From: Colwellia sp. MB02u-6
GTDB taxonomy: Bacteria > Pseudomonadota > Gammaproteobacteria > Enterobacterales > Alteromonadaceae
Direction of reading: 5' to 3'
Assembly: GCF_014077095.1 (NCBI RefSeq)
Contig: NZ_JACGVG010000027.1
Span: 558,001 to 622,000 of the forward strand
DNA: 64,000 nt
Made by a program: the position numbers and the translations under genes. Position 1 is the stretch's first letter. Each line of letters opens with the position of its first letter. Shown in pieces: positions 49,548 through 58,726 of the stretch. The notes beneath the pieces were generated by a model. That model saw only the letters and a list, made by a program, of their open reading frames with translations. It had not been told where the DNA came from and did no database searches.

Positions 49548-50296
49548 GAGATCACCTTCGCTTCATTTTTTAATTTTTCTACTAATTCATCAATGCTTTC
49601 AACAATAATACCGGCTTTGCGTTCAGCTGGCGGTGTCACTTTAATTAAATTAGTACGTGGGGTTAAATCAATACCAAAATCAGCGGCCGCTTTTACAACT
49701 AGTGGCTTGCGTTTGGCCTTCATTATATTTGGTAATGAGGCATAACGAGGTTCATTTAAGCGTAAATCAGTGGTGACAATAGCAGGGAGAGTTAAGGCTA
49801 GAGTTTGTAAACCGCTATCAACTTCACGAGTAACATTAACTTTATCGCCATCAATGCTTACAGCTGAGGCGAATGTACCTTGTGCCATGCCGGTAAGTGC
49901 CGCTAACATTTGGCCTGTTTGGTTGTTGTCGCTGTCAATTGACTGCTTACCAAGAATAACCAGTTGTGGTTGCTCCTCTTCCACTATTTTTTGTAATAGT
50001 TTAGCAATGTTGATTGAATCTAAGCTTTCATCTGTCTCAATTTGAATAGCACGGTCAGCACCTAACGCTAGGGCTGTACGTAACTGTTCTTGGCAAGATT
50101 TATTACCAATAGATACAGCGATAACTTCAGTCGCTATGCCCGCTTCTTTTAAACGAACGGCTTCTTCAACAGCAATTTCACAAAAAGGGTTAATTGCCAT
50201 TTTTACATTAGCAAGATCGACATTTGAATTGTCTGCTTTAACACGTACTTTTACGTTATAGTCAATAACGCGTTTGATGGGTACTAATACTTTCAT
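49544..50296 (-). CDS. etfB: Electron transfer flavoprotein beta subunit
   Basis: A 250-residue AMP-binding ETF subunit. [17 protein letters not shown] starts it; [39 protein letters not shown] and [22 protein letters not shown] (recognition loop toward dehydrogenases) are typical. First gene of etfBA, divergent from etfD. Confidence 0.96.
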   Translation of the reverse strand: MKVLVPIKRVIDYNVKVRVKADNSNVDLANVKMAINPFCEIAVEEAVRLKEAGIATEVIAVSIGNKSCQEQLRTALALGADRAIQIETDESLDSINIAKLLQKIVEEEQPQLVILGKQSIDSDNNQTGQMLAALTGMAQGTFASAVSIDGDKVNVTREVDSGLQTLALTLPAIVTTDLRLNEPRYASLPNIMKAKRKPLVVKAAADFGIDLTPRTNLIKVTPPAERKAGIIVESIDELVEKLKNEAKVIS

Positions 50297-50517
50297 CGTT
50301 GCCTCTGATTATGTTGGTTGTGGGTAATCTTGGTTAAACTAAAATCAATTCAACTTAACGCTATAATTATGGATTGAAAGACTACTTGTAGATGACGTTT
50401 ACGTCAACGTCTTCTGTCGATATGGTCAGTCAAATCGTGCTTAAATAAATATTATCGTTAATTAATGCAATACAAGATAGTATTTAACACGAATATATCT
50501 ATAATGTTTGATGTTAT

Positions 50518-50531
50518 CAAACAGGTGTTTG
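50518..50531. promoter_or_regulatory. PsrA-like operator 1
   Basis: CAAACAGGTGTTTG, a palindrome CAAAC-N4-GTTTG matching the described PsrA (TetR-type fatty acid regulator) motif (G/C)AAAC-N2-4-GTTT(G/C). Between etfB and etfD, both known PsrA targets in other gammaproteobacteria. Confidence 0.6.
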
Positions 50532-50536
50532 AAAAT

Positions 50537-50550
50537 CAAACGAGTGTTTG
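50537..50550. promoter_or_regulatory. PsrA-like operator 2
   Basis: CAAACGAGTGTTTG, the same palindrome 19 bp centre to centre from operator 1 and 36 bp before the etfD start. Confidence 0.6.
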
Positions 50551-50586
50551 AATATTTCATGTAATAATTAAGTGATGGGAGATGTT

Positions 50587-52236
50587 ATGGAACGCGAATC
50601 AATGGAGTTTGATGTTGTAATTGTTGGAGCGGGTCCTGCAGGCCTGTCGACTGCTTGTCAACTAATGAAACTGGCACAAGAAAAAGAACAAGAACTTATG
50701 GTCTGCGTGGTTGAAAAGGGCTCTGAAGTGGGCGCTCATATTCTTTCCGGTGCTGTTTTTGAACCACGAGCGTTGAATGAATTATTTCCTGATTGGAAAG
50801 AAAAGGGTGCACCTGTAAATACCGCGGTGACTGGCGATGATATTTATTTATTTAATGGTGAAAACAGCGCGATAAAATTACCTAGCTTTAGTGTCCCTAA
50901 AACTATGCATAATGATGGTAACTACATTGTTAGTATGGGCAATGTTTGTCGTTGGTTAGCTGAACAGGCTGAAGAGTTGGGTGTGGAAATTTTCCCAGGC
51001 TTCCCCGCTCATAGCATTATTTACAATGATGATGGCAGTGTTGGTGGTGTTACTACCGGTGATATGGGATTAGATGCAGAAGGTAAGCCTAAAGATTCGT
51101 TTATGCCGGGTATGGAGCTAAAAGCAAAATACACGGTTTTTGCAGAAGGCTGTCGTGGCCATTTAGGCAAAGAACTTATCGCTAAATTTGGCTTAGATGC
51201 TGATAAATCGCCACAACATTACGGTTTAGGTTTTAAAGAAATTTGGGATATTGCCCCTGAAAAGCACCAAGAAGGTTTAGTAGTGCATTCTGCTGGTTGG
51301 CCGCTTGAGAAAGACACGACCGGTGGTGGTTATTTATATCATGCGGAAAACAACCAAGTCTTTGTTGGCTTAATTGTTGATTTAAGTTATAGCAATCCGC
51401 ATTTAAGCCCTTTCGATGAGTTTCAACGTTACAAGCATCATCCTAAAATTGCCCAATATCTCGAAGGTGGCAAGCGTGTATCATATGGCGCAAGAGCAAT
51501 GGCTAAAGGTGGCTTTAATTCACTACCTAAAATGACCATGCCAGGTGCTGTATTAGTAGGTTGTGACGCGGGTACCATTAACTTTGCTAAAATTAAAGGT
51601 AACCATACCGCGATGAAATCTGGCATGTTGGCGGCTGAGTCCATTTTTGATGCCTTATTAACCGGCGATGAAGGTGGCAAAGACCTCACCAGTTTTACAG
51701 AGAAATATCAAAATTCTTGGTTATATGACGAACTATATAAGACACGTAATTTTGGCCCTGCTATGCACAAGTTTGGTACATTTTTAGGTGGTGCTTATAA
51801 TACAGTCGACCAAAACTTTTTTGGTGGTAAGTTACCGTTTAACTTTAAAGATGACAGCTTGGATCATGAGCAACTAAAACTAGCCGCAGATGTGCCAGTG
51901 ATTCATTATCCCAAACCTGATAATAAATTAAGTTTTGATAAACTGTCATCAGTATTCTTATCAAACACTAATCATGCAGAAGAGCAGCCATGCCACTTAA
52001 AGTTAGCGGATAGCAGCATCCCTATCGGTGTTAACTTAGTCAAGTATGGTGAGCCAGCGAGACTTTATTGTCCTGCAGGGGTATATGAAGTTGAAAGTAC
52101 CACAGACGGCGACAAATTTGTGATTAACTCGCAAAACTGTGTGCACTGTAAAACTTGTGATATCAAAGATCCGAGCCAAAATATTACTTGGGTAACACCA
52201 GAAGGCACAGGCGGCCCTAATTATCCTAATATGTAG
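50587..52236 (+). CDS. etfD: Electron transfer flavoprotein-ubiquinone oxidoreductase
   Basis: A 549-residue peripheral membrane enzyme with FAD and one 4Fe-4S cluster that passes ETF electrons to the quinone pool. VVIVGAGPAGLSTACQL binds FAD, GCDAGTINFAKIKGNHTAMKSGMLAAE is conserved, and the cluster ligands are in the C-terminal CPAG, NCVHCKTCDIKDPSQNI. ATG 50587 is chosen since GGGAG lies five bases upstream; GTG/ATG codons at 50572/50575 would add up to five residues. Divergent from etfBA with PsrA-like sites between. Confidence 0.96.
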   Translation: MERESMEFDVVIVGAGPAGLSTACQLMKLAQEKEQELMVCVVEKGSEVGAHILSGAVFEPRALNELFPDWKEKGAPVNTAVTGDDIYLFNGENSAIKLPSFSVPKTMHNDGNYIVSMGNVCRWLAEQAEELGVEIFPGFPAHSIIYNDDGSVGGVTTGDMGLDAEGKPKDSFMPGMELKAKYTVFAEGCRGHLGKELIAKFGLDADKSPQHYGLGFKEIWDIAPEKHQEGLVVHSAGWPLEKDTTGGGYLYHAENNQVFVGLIVDLSYSNPHLSPFDEFQRYKHHPKIAQYLEGGKRVSYGARAMAKGGFNSLPKMTMPGAVLVGCDAGTINFAKIKGNHTAMKSGMLAAESIFDALLTGDEGGKDLTSFTEKYQNSWLYDELYKTRNFGPAMHKFGTFLGGAYNTVDQNFFGGKLPFNFKDDSLDHEQLKLAADVPVIHYPKPDNKLSFDKLSSVFLSNTNHAEEQPCHLKLADSSIPIGVNLVKYGEPARLYCPAGVYEVESTTDGDKFVINSQNCVHCKTCDIKDPSQNITWVTPEGTGGPNYPNM

Positions 52237-52303
52237 TAATAAAAAAAGGCTTATTAGCCACTCGTTCAGATTGAGGTGATCGCACATATCGCTATTTTTG
52301 AAC

Positions 52304-52331
52304 AAAAAAACCTGCAATTGCAGGTTTTTTT
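52304..52331 (+). terminator. Rho-independent terminator of etfD
   Basis: A perfect palindrome, AAAAAAACCTGCAA joined to its reverse complement, about 70 bp past the stop. Confidence 0.88.
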
Positions 52332-52420
52332 ATGTTTGGAGAATGGGTTTTTACAATTATGAAGCTTATTTTAGCGCTTTTTTTAATGGCGTAGCGAGGA
52401 GCGGCTGTGAGTGCTGTTGC

Positions 52421-53194
52421 TTAACGAGTTACTATCAAGTTGAATTCTGCTAAGGCAGGTATCTCTAATTGCAGCTTGTTTTCTATCTGATCAAGTTTTA
52501 GTAAGCTTGCACAAATAATTGCCGCTTTATTTTCTAAGGTATTGGCTTGGTTACTTATATCGATTTTTATATCATTACCCATTGATTCAATACGTTGGTC
52601 AAAAGTTTCAATACGTTGTTCGGTACTTTGTTTTTCTTTATGAGTTATGGCTTCACCTACAGCGACTAAAATGTGACCAACAGAGTTGGTTACAATAGTT
52701 TCGATTTCTTTTTTAAATTCACCAGCAAAAATATCATCAAAATCATCAAAATCTTGTGGCGCAATATAGTAGCTTTCATCACTATGGTTAAAGCGAGTGC
52801 GTAATCGCGATTTCATCTCATCAAACTTTTCTTGGAACTGTTGATGTGTCGCACTGTTTTCACCAGTTAAGCTGCTGATCACTTTATTGACCGCTTTTAG
52901 TCCGAGCTCAACACCTTCTATGGCGATTGAAACTATCGCAGGCACTTGTGTTCTAACACCCTTGGTATACTCGCTCAATTGACTTTTTTGTGTCTTGTTA
53001 AGCGCAATTTCACGGCCATAGACAAAAAGCTGATGTTGGTCATTTATTTGTACATAAGTTTGACTCTGATCGACAATACGCAGGTGAGCAGGGTCGATAA
53101 TAACACCATAATTAAAATTAATATCACATTGTTGGGCGTTCGCTGTGCTTATACACAAACAAGTAACTAGTAAGCTGCGGGCTATAAGTGCCAT
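52421..53194 (-). CDS. YggN-like (DUF2884) exported protein
   Basis: A 257-residue protein with a signal peptide ending TANAQQ. The mature start CDINFNYGVIIDPAHLRI and the stretch LFVYGREIALNKTQKSQLSEYTKGVR match the YggN/DUF2884 family, exported proteins of unknown function. A central coiled-coil-prone segment (residues 120-225) follows. It lies 46 bp downstream of the FapA-like gene on the same strand. Confidence 0.78.
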   Translation of the reverse strand: MALIARSLLVTCLCISTANAQQCDINFNYGVIIDPAHLRIVDQSQTYVQINDQHQLFVYGREIALNKTQKSQLSEYTKGVRTQVPAIVSIAIEGVELGLKAVNKVISSLTGENSATHQQFQEKFDEMKSRLRTRFNHSDESYYIAPQDFDDFDDIFAGEFKKEIETIVTNSVGHILVAVGEAITHKEKQSTEQRIETFDQRIESMGNDIKIDISNQANTLENKAAIICASLLKLDQIENKLQLEIPALAEFNLIVTR

Positions 53195-53240
53195 AGCAAA
53201 ACTCCATATTAGATCAGATTTTTAGCGGGTATTATTACAC

Positions 53241-54920
53241 TTAAACAAGTGGTTCTATATGAACTTTTTGGTCTTTGTAAATGAAACGACTGGGGCCATA
53301 TTCACGGCGAGTTTTATCGTGATATTCACCAATGATGACTTGAACACCATGATACACTTTTTGGCTTGCTTCAACAGAGCCACTGGTCATATATTGTTGC
53401 AGCTGCTCTTTATAGGACTCTTTTTCAGCGCTAAACTCAGCCATTTTTTTCGAATGATAGTGGTAAGTGGAGATAACTTTTGCAATTATTTCTGGTTTTA
53501 TTTTATTGTTGGGACGTTTTTTTAGTTGAATCACTGTATCTTTTAGCCCTAAAAGGGTATCAGACTCAGCTTTTACAGCTTGATCAACCTCTAAAATTTT
53601 AGCTAAGCAATCATGCATTTTATCGGCAAAAGTTATAATGGTCATACTGCCGGAGGTTGCACCTATTGTACCTGCATGTACCGACTCGCCGGCACTAATA
53701 TAGCCAGCAATAAGTTTACCGTTGGCTTTTTCTTCGCGACCAACCCAGACCGTTTTATTGACCTTTACTATGCTATGAATTATTTGATTTTCAATTCGTA
53801 ATGAGTCACAGGTGATATCTGTGTATTGGCAATATTTGGCAAAAACCTTACCACGGGCTTTAATATGAGCACTTAAGTTGATTTTAGAAATATCGACTGA
53901 TTCAACTTCTTGTTTTTTACCAATAATACCTTTGCCAATAGTTATATCACCACCAGCATCTAGCGTAGCGGATTCAACAAACCCCCCAATTGAAATGTCA
54001 CCTGTAGCAACCACTTTCATACCCTCACCAATGTCACCATCTATAATGACACTACCTGTAAATTTAACATGGCCAGTACCGACATCAACATTTTTAAGAT
54101 GGTAAACACCGTCAACCTCCATACCTTTTTCAATAATACGAGGTAGGCCAACCAAGGTAGAAACTAAAAGATTGCTGTTTTTAGGGCTTAAAGCGGTTCC
54201 TTCTCCAACCACCATTTCAATATCTGTACCAGGTTTAGAGTCTAATATATCGCCGGTGACGGTATAGCCTGGAATACCATTAGTCAGTGGGATTTTTTTA
54301 GCGAGAGGATCACCTATTTTGACACAGATAATATCGCCTAGATCGCGCATGTCTACACTACCATCATCACGTTCTCTTGGTTTTAATATTCTATCTTGTG
54401 CGCTCTCTACTAAAAATTTTATATAGGAATTTTTACCCTCTGTTGGTAATTTTCCGTGCGCTATTTCACATTTTACCATCGAACCGGCTGGCGCTTCTGC
54501 TGCCTGTTTGGCAAGTTTTATTAATTGTTCTTTACTAAAACCTTTATAAACCTTAGCTGCTTGAGCTGCATCAAGTATTGCTTTTGCGCTCATGTGTTTG
54601 CCACCAAGCGCGGTTGTAATTTCTGCTGAAGCTGACATCTTGTCGTCGGCAACTTCTATTAAAAACGTAGCATCGCGTCGCTCAAGTATTTGGTATTGTA
54701 TTTCACGGCCAGTATGATTTTCTTGTAAAGGTTTTAAAACACTTTCTAGTTCAGCGATGGCATTTTTAATATTACCCTCAATAACGTATAACTGACTGTA
54801 TTGAGAGTTATCAATTAGCTCATGTATATCAGCTACAGTTAGAGGTGTCTTCGTTTTTATAGGAGACAACACTAAGCTGATGTGATTGATATCGTTACTT
54901 ACTAAACTTACCTTACTCAC
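53241..54920 (-). CDS. FapA (DUF342) family protein
   Basis: A 559-residue protein. The centre (residues about 190-410) is a repetitive beta-helix with patterns such as GSVIIDGDIGEGMKV, ATGDISIGGFVESATLDAGGDITIGKGIIG and KARGKVFAKYCQYTD, the FapA/DUF342 polymer-domain signature; a C-terminal coiled coil follows. Relatives have been linked to flagellar assembly or cell shape; the role here is unknown, since no flagellar genes are near. GTG start at 54920. A small unknown gene lies 39 bp upstream. Confidence 0.82.
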   Translation of the reverse strand: MSKVSLVSNDINHISLVLSPIKTKTPLTVADIHELIDNSQYSQLYVIEGNIKNAIAELESVLKPLQENHTGREIQYQILERRDATFLIEVADDKMSASAEITTALGGKHMSAKAILDAAQAAKVYKGFSKEQLIKLAKQAAEAPAGSMVKCEIAHGKLPTEGKNSYIKFLVESAQDRILKPRERDDGSVDMRDLGDIICVKIGDPLAKKIPLTNGIPGYTVTGDILDSKPGTDIEMVVGEGTALSPKNSNLLVSTLVGLPRIIEKGMEVDGVYHLKNVDVGTGHVKFTGSVIIDGDIGEGMKVVATGDISIGGFVESATLDAGGDITIGKGIIGKKQEVESVDISKINLSAHIKARGKVFAKYCQYTDITCDSLRIENQIIHSIVKVNKTVWVGREEKANGKLIAGYISAGESVHAGTIGATSGSMTIITFADKMHDCLAKILEVDQAVKAESDTLLGLKDTVIQLKKRPNNKIKPEIIAKVISTYHYHSKKMAEFSAEKESYKEQLQQYMTSGSVEASQKVYHGVQVIIGEYHDKTRREYGPSRFIYKDQKVHIEPLV

Positions 54921-54959
54921 AAGCTTATAACTCCATTATTTAATAAAATTCATTATTCC

Positions 54960-55286
54960 CTAAATATAATTCTCTTGATGAACTTTAATAAAATTTTCGG
55001 TGTTTATTTTTGAATAATCTAATTTATATTCTTTATTGTCTAATGCCTCGATAAACACTAAAGTTTTTACTTGGCCAAACACCTCAGGTTTACTCACATC
55101 AATAAGTTCTTGATGTGCTCTTTTTGCATCAATGCGTTTTTCTGGTATAACACCTTTATATAAACCAATACCTGTATGGCTTATTATTATCACTGGATGA
55201 TCACCGTTAACCAAAAGTAGATCAATTTTTTTGTTTTTATGAATAATAGTGTTACGGCCACTGACTCTAAAGTTTTTATCGTTCAA
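54960..55286 (-). CDS. Small hypothetical protein upstream of the FapA-like gene
   Basis: A 108-residue soluble, basic protein I do not recognise. It starts at TTG 55286 with a strong GGGGAG four bases upstream. The sequence (LLLVNGDHPVIIISHTGIGLYKGV) is beta-rich and reminiscent of a PilZ-like barrel, though the RxxxR/DxSxxG motif of PilZ is absent. It is co-directional with and close to the FapA-like gene, so the two are likely one unit. Confidence 0.6.
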   Translation of the reverse strand: MNDKNFRVSGRNTIIHKNKKIDLLLVNGDHPVIIISHTGIGLYKGVIPEKRIDAKRAHQELIDVSKPEVFGQVKTLVFIEALDNKEYKLDYSKINTENFIKVHQENYI

Positions 55287-55514
55287 AGTACTCCCCTATG
55301 ATAATGAGTGACTTGGTACTTTAACTTGTTGTCAAAGCAAATTTTTCAGCTAATGTTGAAATTTATTATTTTTATATTAATATCAGCTTTTAATAAGATT
55401 AAAATTTAATGGCTCTAAATATATAAAGATTTGAATCACTAAGCAATATAAAACCGCTCGCTTATACCTCAATTTGACTTATGATTAACTTATACTGTCG
55501 TAGTATAGTTTATG

Positions 55515-56765
55515 TTAACTACTTATTAACATCCTTCGAATTAAGTCTAAACTGCGAGCAGCAACCACCTGCTGAAAATGTTGTCTAGCGACGGGGATAC
55601 AATAGTACTTCGCCTGTAACGTTTGTTTGTTACCCCAAGCTATCCAGACCGAGCCGACAGGTTTGTCTTCTGTAGCGCCATCTGGCCCTGCTATACCAGA
55701 CACAGCGATGACATAATCAGCATTCGACTTAGCTAAAGCCCCTTTGGCCATGGCTAACACTGTTGCCTTACTAACCGCGCCGTGGCTAACTAAAGTTGCC
55801 GCCGGCACATCAAGCATTTTACTTTTCATCTTATTGGAGTAGGTAACAAAGCCGGCTTCAAAAACTGCTGAAGCACCAGCTATAGCCGTTATTTGACTGG
55901 CAATTAGACCACCAGTACAAGATTCTGCAAGGGTAATTTTTTGCTGTGACTTAATGAGTAAGGGGACAAGGTAATCAGCGATTGTTACATGGTTACTTTT
56001 ACCTATTGTGAGTATATGACTACCTAACAAGTTACTCAGCTTATGCTGCCATTGCGCTAATAATTCTTTACCTTTTGGGCATTGAACACTTAATTTCACT
56101 TCCAGCAATGGCATCGCTGCGCGAAAACCAATCGCTATCTCATTAGGCCAGTCGGGGAACTTGTCATTAATCAGCGCCTGTAATGTTGACTCACCCATAC
56201 CAAAAGTTTGTAAACGGATGAGATTTTTTTTGTTTGTTATTGGAAATAATTGCTGCAAGCTAGGAATAATTTCATCTTTTAGCATGTGGCTTAATTCACT
56301 TGGCACCCCAGGGGTACAAATAATCAGACACTGGCCTAATTGAATACGAATACCGACAGCGCTGCCAGTTGCATTATTAACAATTTCACTGCCCAAGGGT
56401 AAGTAGGCTTGTTTTAAATTAGGTTGATTGAGTTGAGTGTTTCTGCGCTTGGCCCATGTTTTTAAGTGTGAATGTGCCTGTAGATTAAGGTGTAAGTCAA
56501 CACAGCAAGCTTGTGCTAGTGCTTGTGATGTAAGATCATCAATCGTTGGACCAAGGCCACCATTAATGAGCAATACATCTGCTGTTTGACTAAGTTGAAT
56601 TATTTCTGCAGATAAAAGTGCTAGCTCATCAGCAATGGTTACTTTTTTATTGATAGTTAAGCCAATGTCATTGAGCTGTTGTGCCAACATCACTGAGTTT
56701 GTATCAATAACATCGCCATTCATCAATTCGTTACCGGTTAAAAGTATATTTACCTGAGTAGTCAT
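55515..56765 (-). CDS. cinA: CinA family nicotinamide-nucleotide amidase
   Basis: A 416-residue two-domain protein: N-terminal CinA/MoCF-like domain (TGNELMNGDVIDTNSVMLAQQL, NGGLGPTIDDLTSQALA) and C-terminal PncC amidase domain (TLAESCTGGLIASQITAIAGAS, SGIAGPDGATEDKPVGSVWIA). It deamidates NMN in the pyridine nucleotide cycle, and the N-terminal half may be an ADP-ribose pyrophosphatase. Full length compared with the family. Confidence 0.93.
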   Translation of the reverse strand: MTTQVNILLTGNELMNGDVIDTNSVMLAQQLNDIGLTINKKVTIADELALLSAEIIQLSQTADVLLINGGLGPTIDDLTSQALAQACCVDLHLNLQAHSHLKTWAKRRNTQLNQPNLKQAYLPLGSEIVNNATGSAVGIRIQLGQCLIICTPGVPSELSHMLKDEIIPSLQQLFPITNKKNLIRLQTFGMGESTLQALINDKFPDWPNEIAIGFRAAMPLLEVKLSVQCPKGKELLAQWQHKLSNLLGSHILTIGKSNHVTIADYLVPLLIKSQQKITLAESCTGGLIASQITAIAGASAVFEAGFVTYSNKMKSKMLDVPAATLVSHGAVSKATVLAMAKGALAKSNADYVIAVSGIAGPDGATEDKPVGSVWIAWGNKQTLQAKYYCIPVARQHFQQVVAARSLDLIRRMLISS

Positions 56766-57202
56766 ATAGCGCCAAAATTCAATTGTAATATGGGTTTCAT
56801 GTTAGCGAAAAAGTGACTTGATTGCGCTGTAAATTTAGCTGATTTTTTTCACCAGATTACTGTATTGGCATTATATATAATAAATATAATGCAAAATGAG
56901 CTATTAATAACGAAAAACAAAAGTACAGGGGTTATTAAGTGTGCTTTTTTACCTTGTTGTTATTTCTCTGTCACTATCACGCTGGCTAACATAGAGGCTA
57001 AAGCATCTATTCTATGGTAATCTTGACGAGAGTAATGCTTAAGTGAAAGTAGTTAAGCCGCACTAAAATAAAGCAGACATACACTAGTGTTGAAATACTG
57101 GCGGAATTGTTGAAACACGAGCAAACTTTTAGTCCAATACCTAAGCCTGCCATTTTAAGTGGTTTGGCTATATCGCCATAAATTAATAAGAATTTTAATA
57201 AC
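56766..57202. other. Divergent intergenic region cinA / 57203 gene
   Basis: 437 bp. A minus-strand hydrophobic frame (57007-57234) overlaps the next gene start and has no ribosome site, so it is not called. Contains an AT-rich palindromic patch near 56870-56890. Confidence 0.4.
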
Positions 57203-57598
57203 ATGACTAAGAAAATACAGTCGTACCATCGCACCCTTTTGTTTGGTAAATGGTATCGCAGCGAACGAGATGACGAAGGCTACATGTTTACCGAATTTGC
57301 AGAAATTTCAGCTGATGGTCACTATGAATTTACTTTTATGCAGCATGACGACCATGGCACGGTCTCAGAACAATCGGTAGAATCAGGTGATTGGGGCTTA
57401 GTAGGCGATATTCACTTTACCATTAGTAAGAGTGAATTCGTCAATGATGAACATTACGCGGCGGACTTAGAGCATGATGATAATTATCATGCCTATCGCG
57501 TACTGACCTTAAATAGCCAAATTTTTGAATATCAACACATCTTAAGTAATGAAGTGTTTATCCTACGCCGAGTTATTGATAATATTGCCTTAAGTTAA
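57203..57598 (+). CDS. Hypothetical small acidic protein
   Basis: A 131-residue acidic, His-rich soluble protein I do not recognise. The pattern FGKWYRSERDDEGYMFTEFAEISADGHYEFTF, with GDWGLVGDIHFTI and a closing HILSNEVFILRRV, suggests a small antiparallel beta barrel like lipocalin-type DUFs that start with a GxW motif. It lies 70 bp upstream of the dapA-like gene on the same strand, possibly co-transcribed. Confidence 0.65.
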   Translation: MTKKIQSYHRTLLFGKWYRSERDDEGYMFTEFAEISADGHYEFTFMQHDDHGTVSEQSVESGDWGLVGDIHFTISKSEFVNDEHYAADLEHDDNYHAYRVLTLNSQIFEYQHILSNEVFILRRVIDNIALS

Positions 57599-57667
57599 AC
57601 TAATACAAGGGCAAAAGTATCGTCTTCTTGTTATCAGTTTCCATTTATCATTTTTTTGAGAGTTCGG

Positions 57668-58576
57668 ATGAAGCAATTTAAAGCAGCCAGTTTAATGACG
57701 GCAATCAAAACACCATTTAATGTCAAAGGCGAAATAGATTTTAATATTTATGATCAATTGGTCGCTAAACAAATTAAAGCTGGTGTTGATGGCATTGTTG
57801 TTGGCGGTACTACGGGTGAAGGACACTTGCTTACTTGGGAAGAACATCTAATCCTTATTGCTCATAGTGTTCACAAACATGGTAAAGATTTACTTATTAT
57901 CGGTAATACCGGTAGTAACAACACTCGAGAAGCTATTAAAGCGACACAATATGGTTTTGCTGCTGGTATGGATGCAACACTGCAAATTAATCCCTATTAT
58001 GGGCGCAGCTCATCTGAAGGTGTCATAGCTCATTTTGAAAAATTGCTTAATATTGGCCCTGCTTTTATTTACAACGTGCCGAGCCGCACGGGTCAGGATT
58101 TAACGCCCGCGTTAATTGAGCCATTATCAAAACATAAAAACTTTATCGGTGTTAAAGAATGTACCGGTAATGAGCGCATTGCCTATTACGAAGAGCGAGG
58201 CATTGCGTGCTGGTCAGGTAATGATGATGAAAGTGCCGCTGGGCGCCATCAGTATGGCTCTCATGGTGTTATTTCGGTAACTTCCAATATTGTTCCTAAC
58301 TTAATGAGACAATTAATCGATGCGCCAAACGACAGTTTACAGCAAAGTATGCAACCGTTAATGCAATGGCTTTTTTGTGAACCGAACCCCATTGCTATTA
58401 ATACCGCACTCATGATGACAGGTGCTGTAGCGCCTATTTTCAGAATGCCTTATAAAGCATTAACTAAAGTTCAGCGTGAACAAGGTCTAGCCCTACTTAC
58501 CAAGATTGCTAAGGATGAACTTGTTGGCGATAAACTGATGTTAATGGCAGATGATGACTTTCAATATTGCTGTTAA
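57668..58576 (+). CDS. dapA: Dihydrodipicolinate synthase, plant-like type
   Basis: A 302-residue class I aldolase (TIM barrel) that condenses pyruvate with aspartate semialdehyde in lysine/diaminopimelate synthesis. GGTTGEGHL, YNVPSRTGQD (catalytic Tyr) and GVKECTGNERIAYYEERG (Schiff-base Lys) are present. The run KECTGNER...CWSGNDDE and GVISVTSNIVPNLMRQL resembles plant DHDPS more than E. coli DapA. ATG 57668 is chosen; a TTG at 57656 would add four residues. Not beside other lysine genes, so it may be a second or specialised copy, or a related lyase. Confidence 0.8.
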   Translation: MKQFKAASLMTAIKTPFNVKGEIDFNIYDQLVAKQIKAGVDGIVVGGTTGEGHLLTWEEHLILIAHSVHKHGKDLLIIGNTGSNNTREAIKATQYGFAAGMDATLQINPYYGRSSSEGVIAHFEKLLNIGPAFIYNVPSRTGQDLTPALIEPLSKHKNFIGVKECTGNERIAYYEERGIACWSGNDDESAAGRHQYGSHGVISVTSNIVPNLMRQLIDAPNDSLQQSMQPLMQWLFCEPNPIAINTALMMTGAVAPIFRMPYKALTKVQREQGLALLTKIAKDELVGDKLMLMADDDFQYCC

Positions 58577-58633
58577 AAAATCTAACACCTAAAGCGTTAA
58601 TTTTTTAACCTAACAAGGTCTTTAAAATGAAAA

Positions 58634-58659
58634 AAACAGTGAGCTTATGCTCGCTGTTT
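58634..58659. terminator. Bidirectional terminator dapA / pseudouridine synthase
   Basis: AAACAGTGAGC and GCTCGCTGTTT form an 11-bp stem (one G-T pair) around TTAT between convergent genes. Confidence 0.85.
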
Positions 58660-58726
58660 CTGTTTCTAAGGCTATAACTAATTTAAAAGTAAATTAACAG
58701 TAAGCTAGATTTACTTGAACTCGCTG

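Noticed and set aside
57007-57234. 75-codon hydrophobic minus-strand frame
   Set aside because: It overlaps the start of a better gene, lacks a ribosome site and looks like AT-rich chance.
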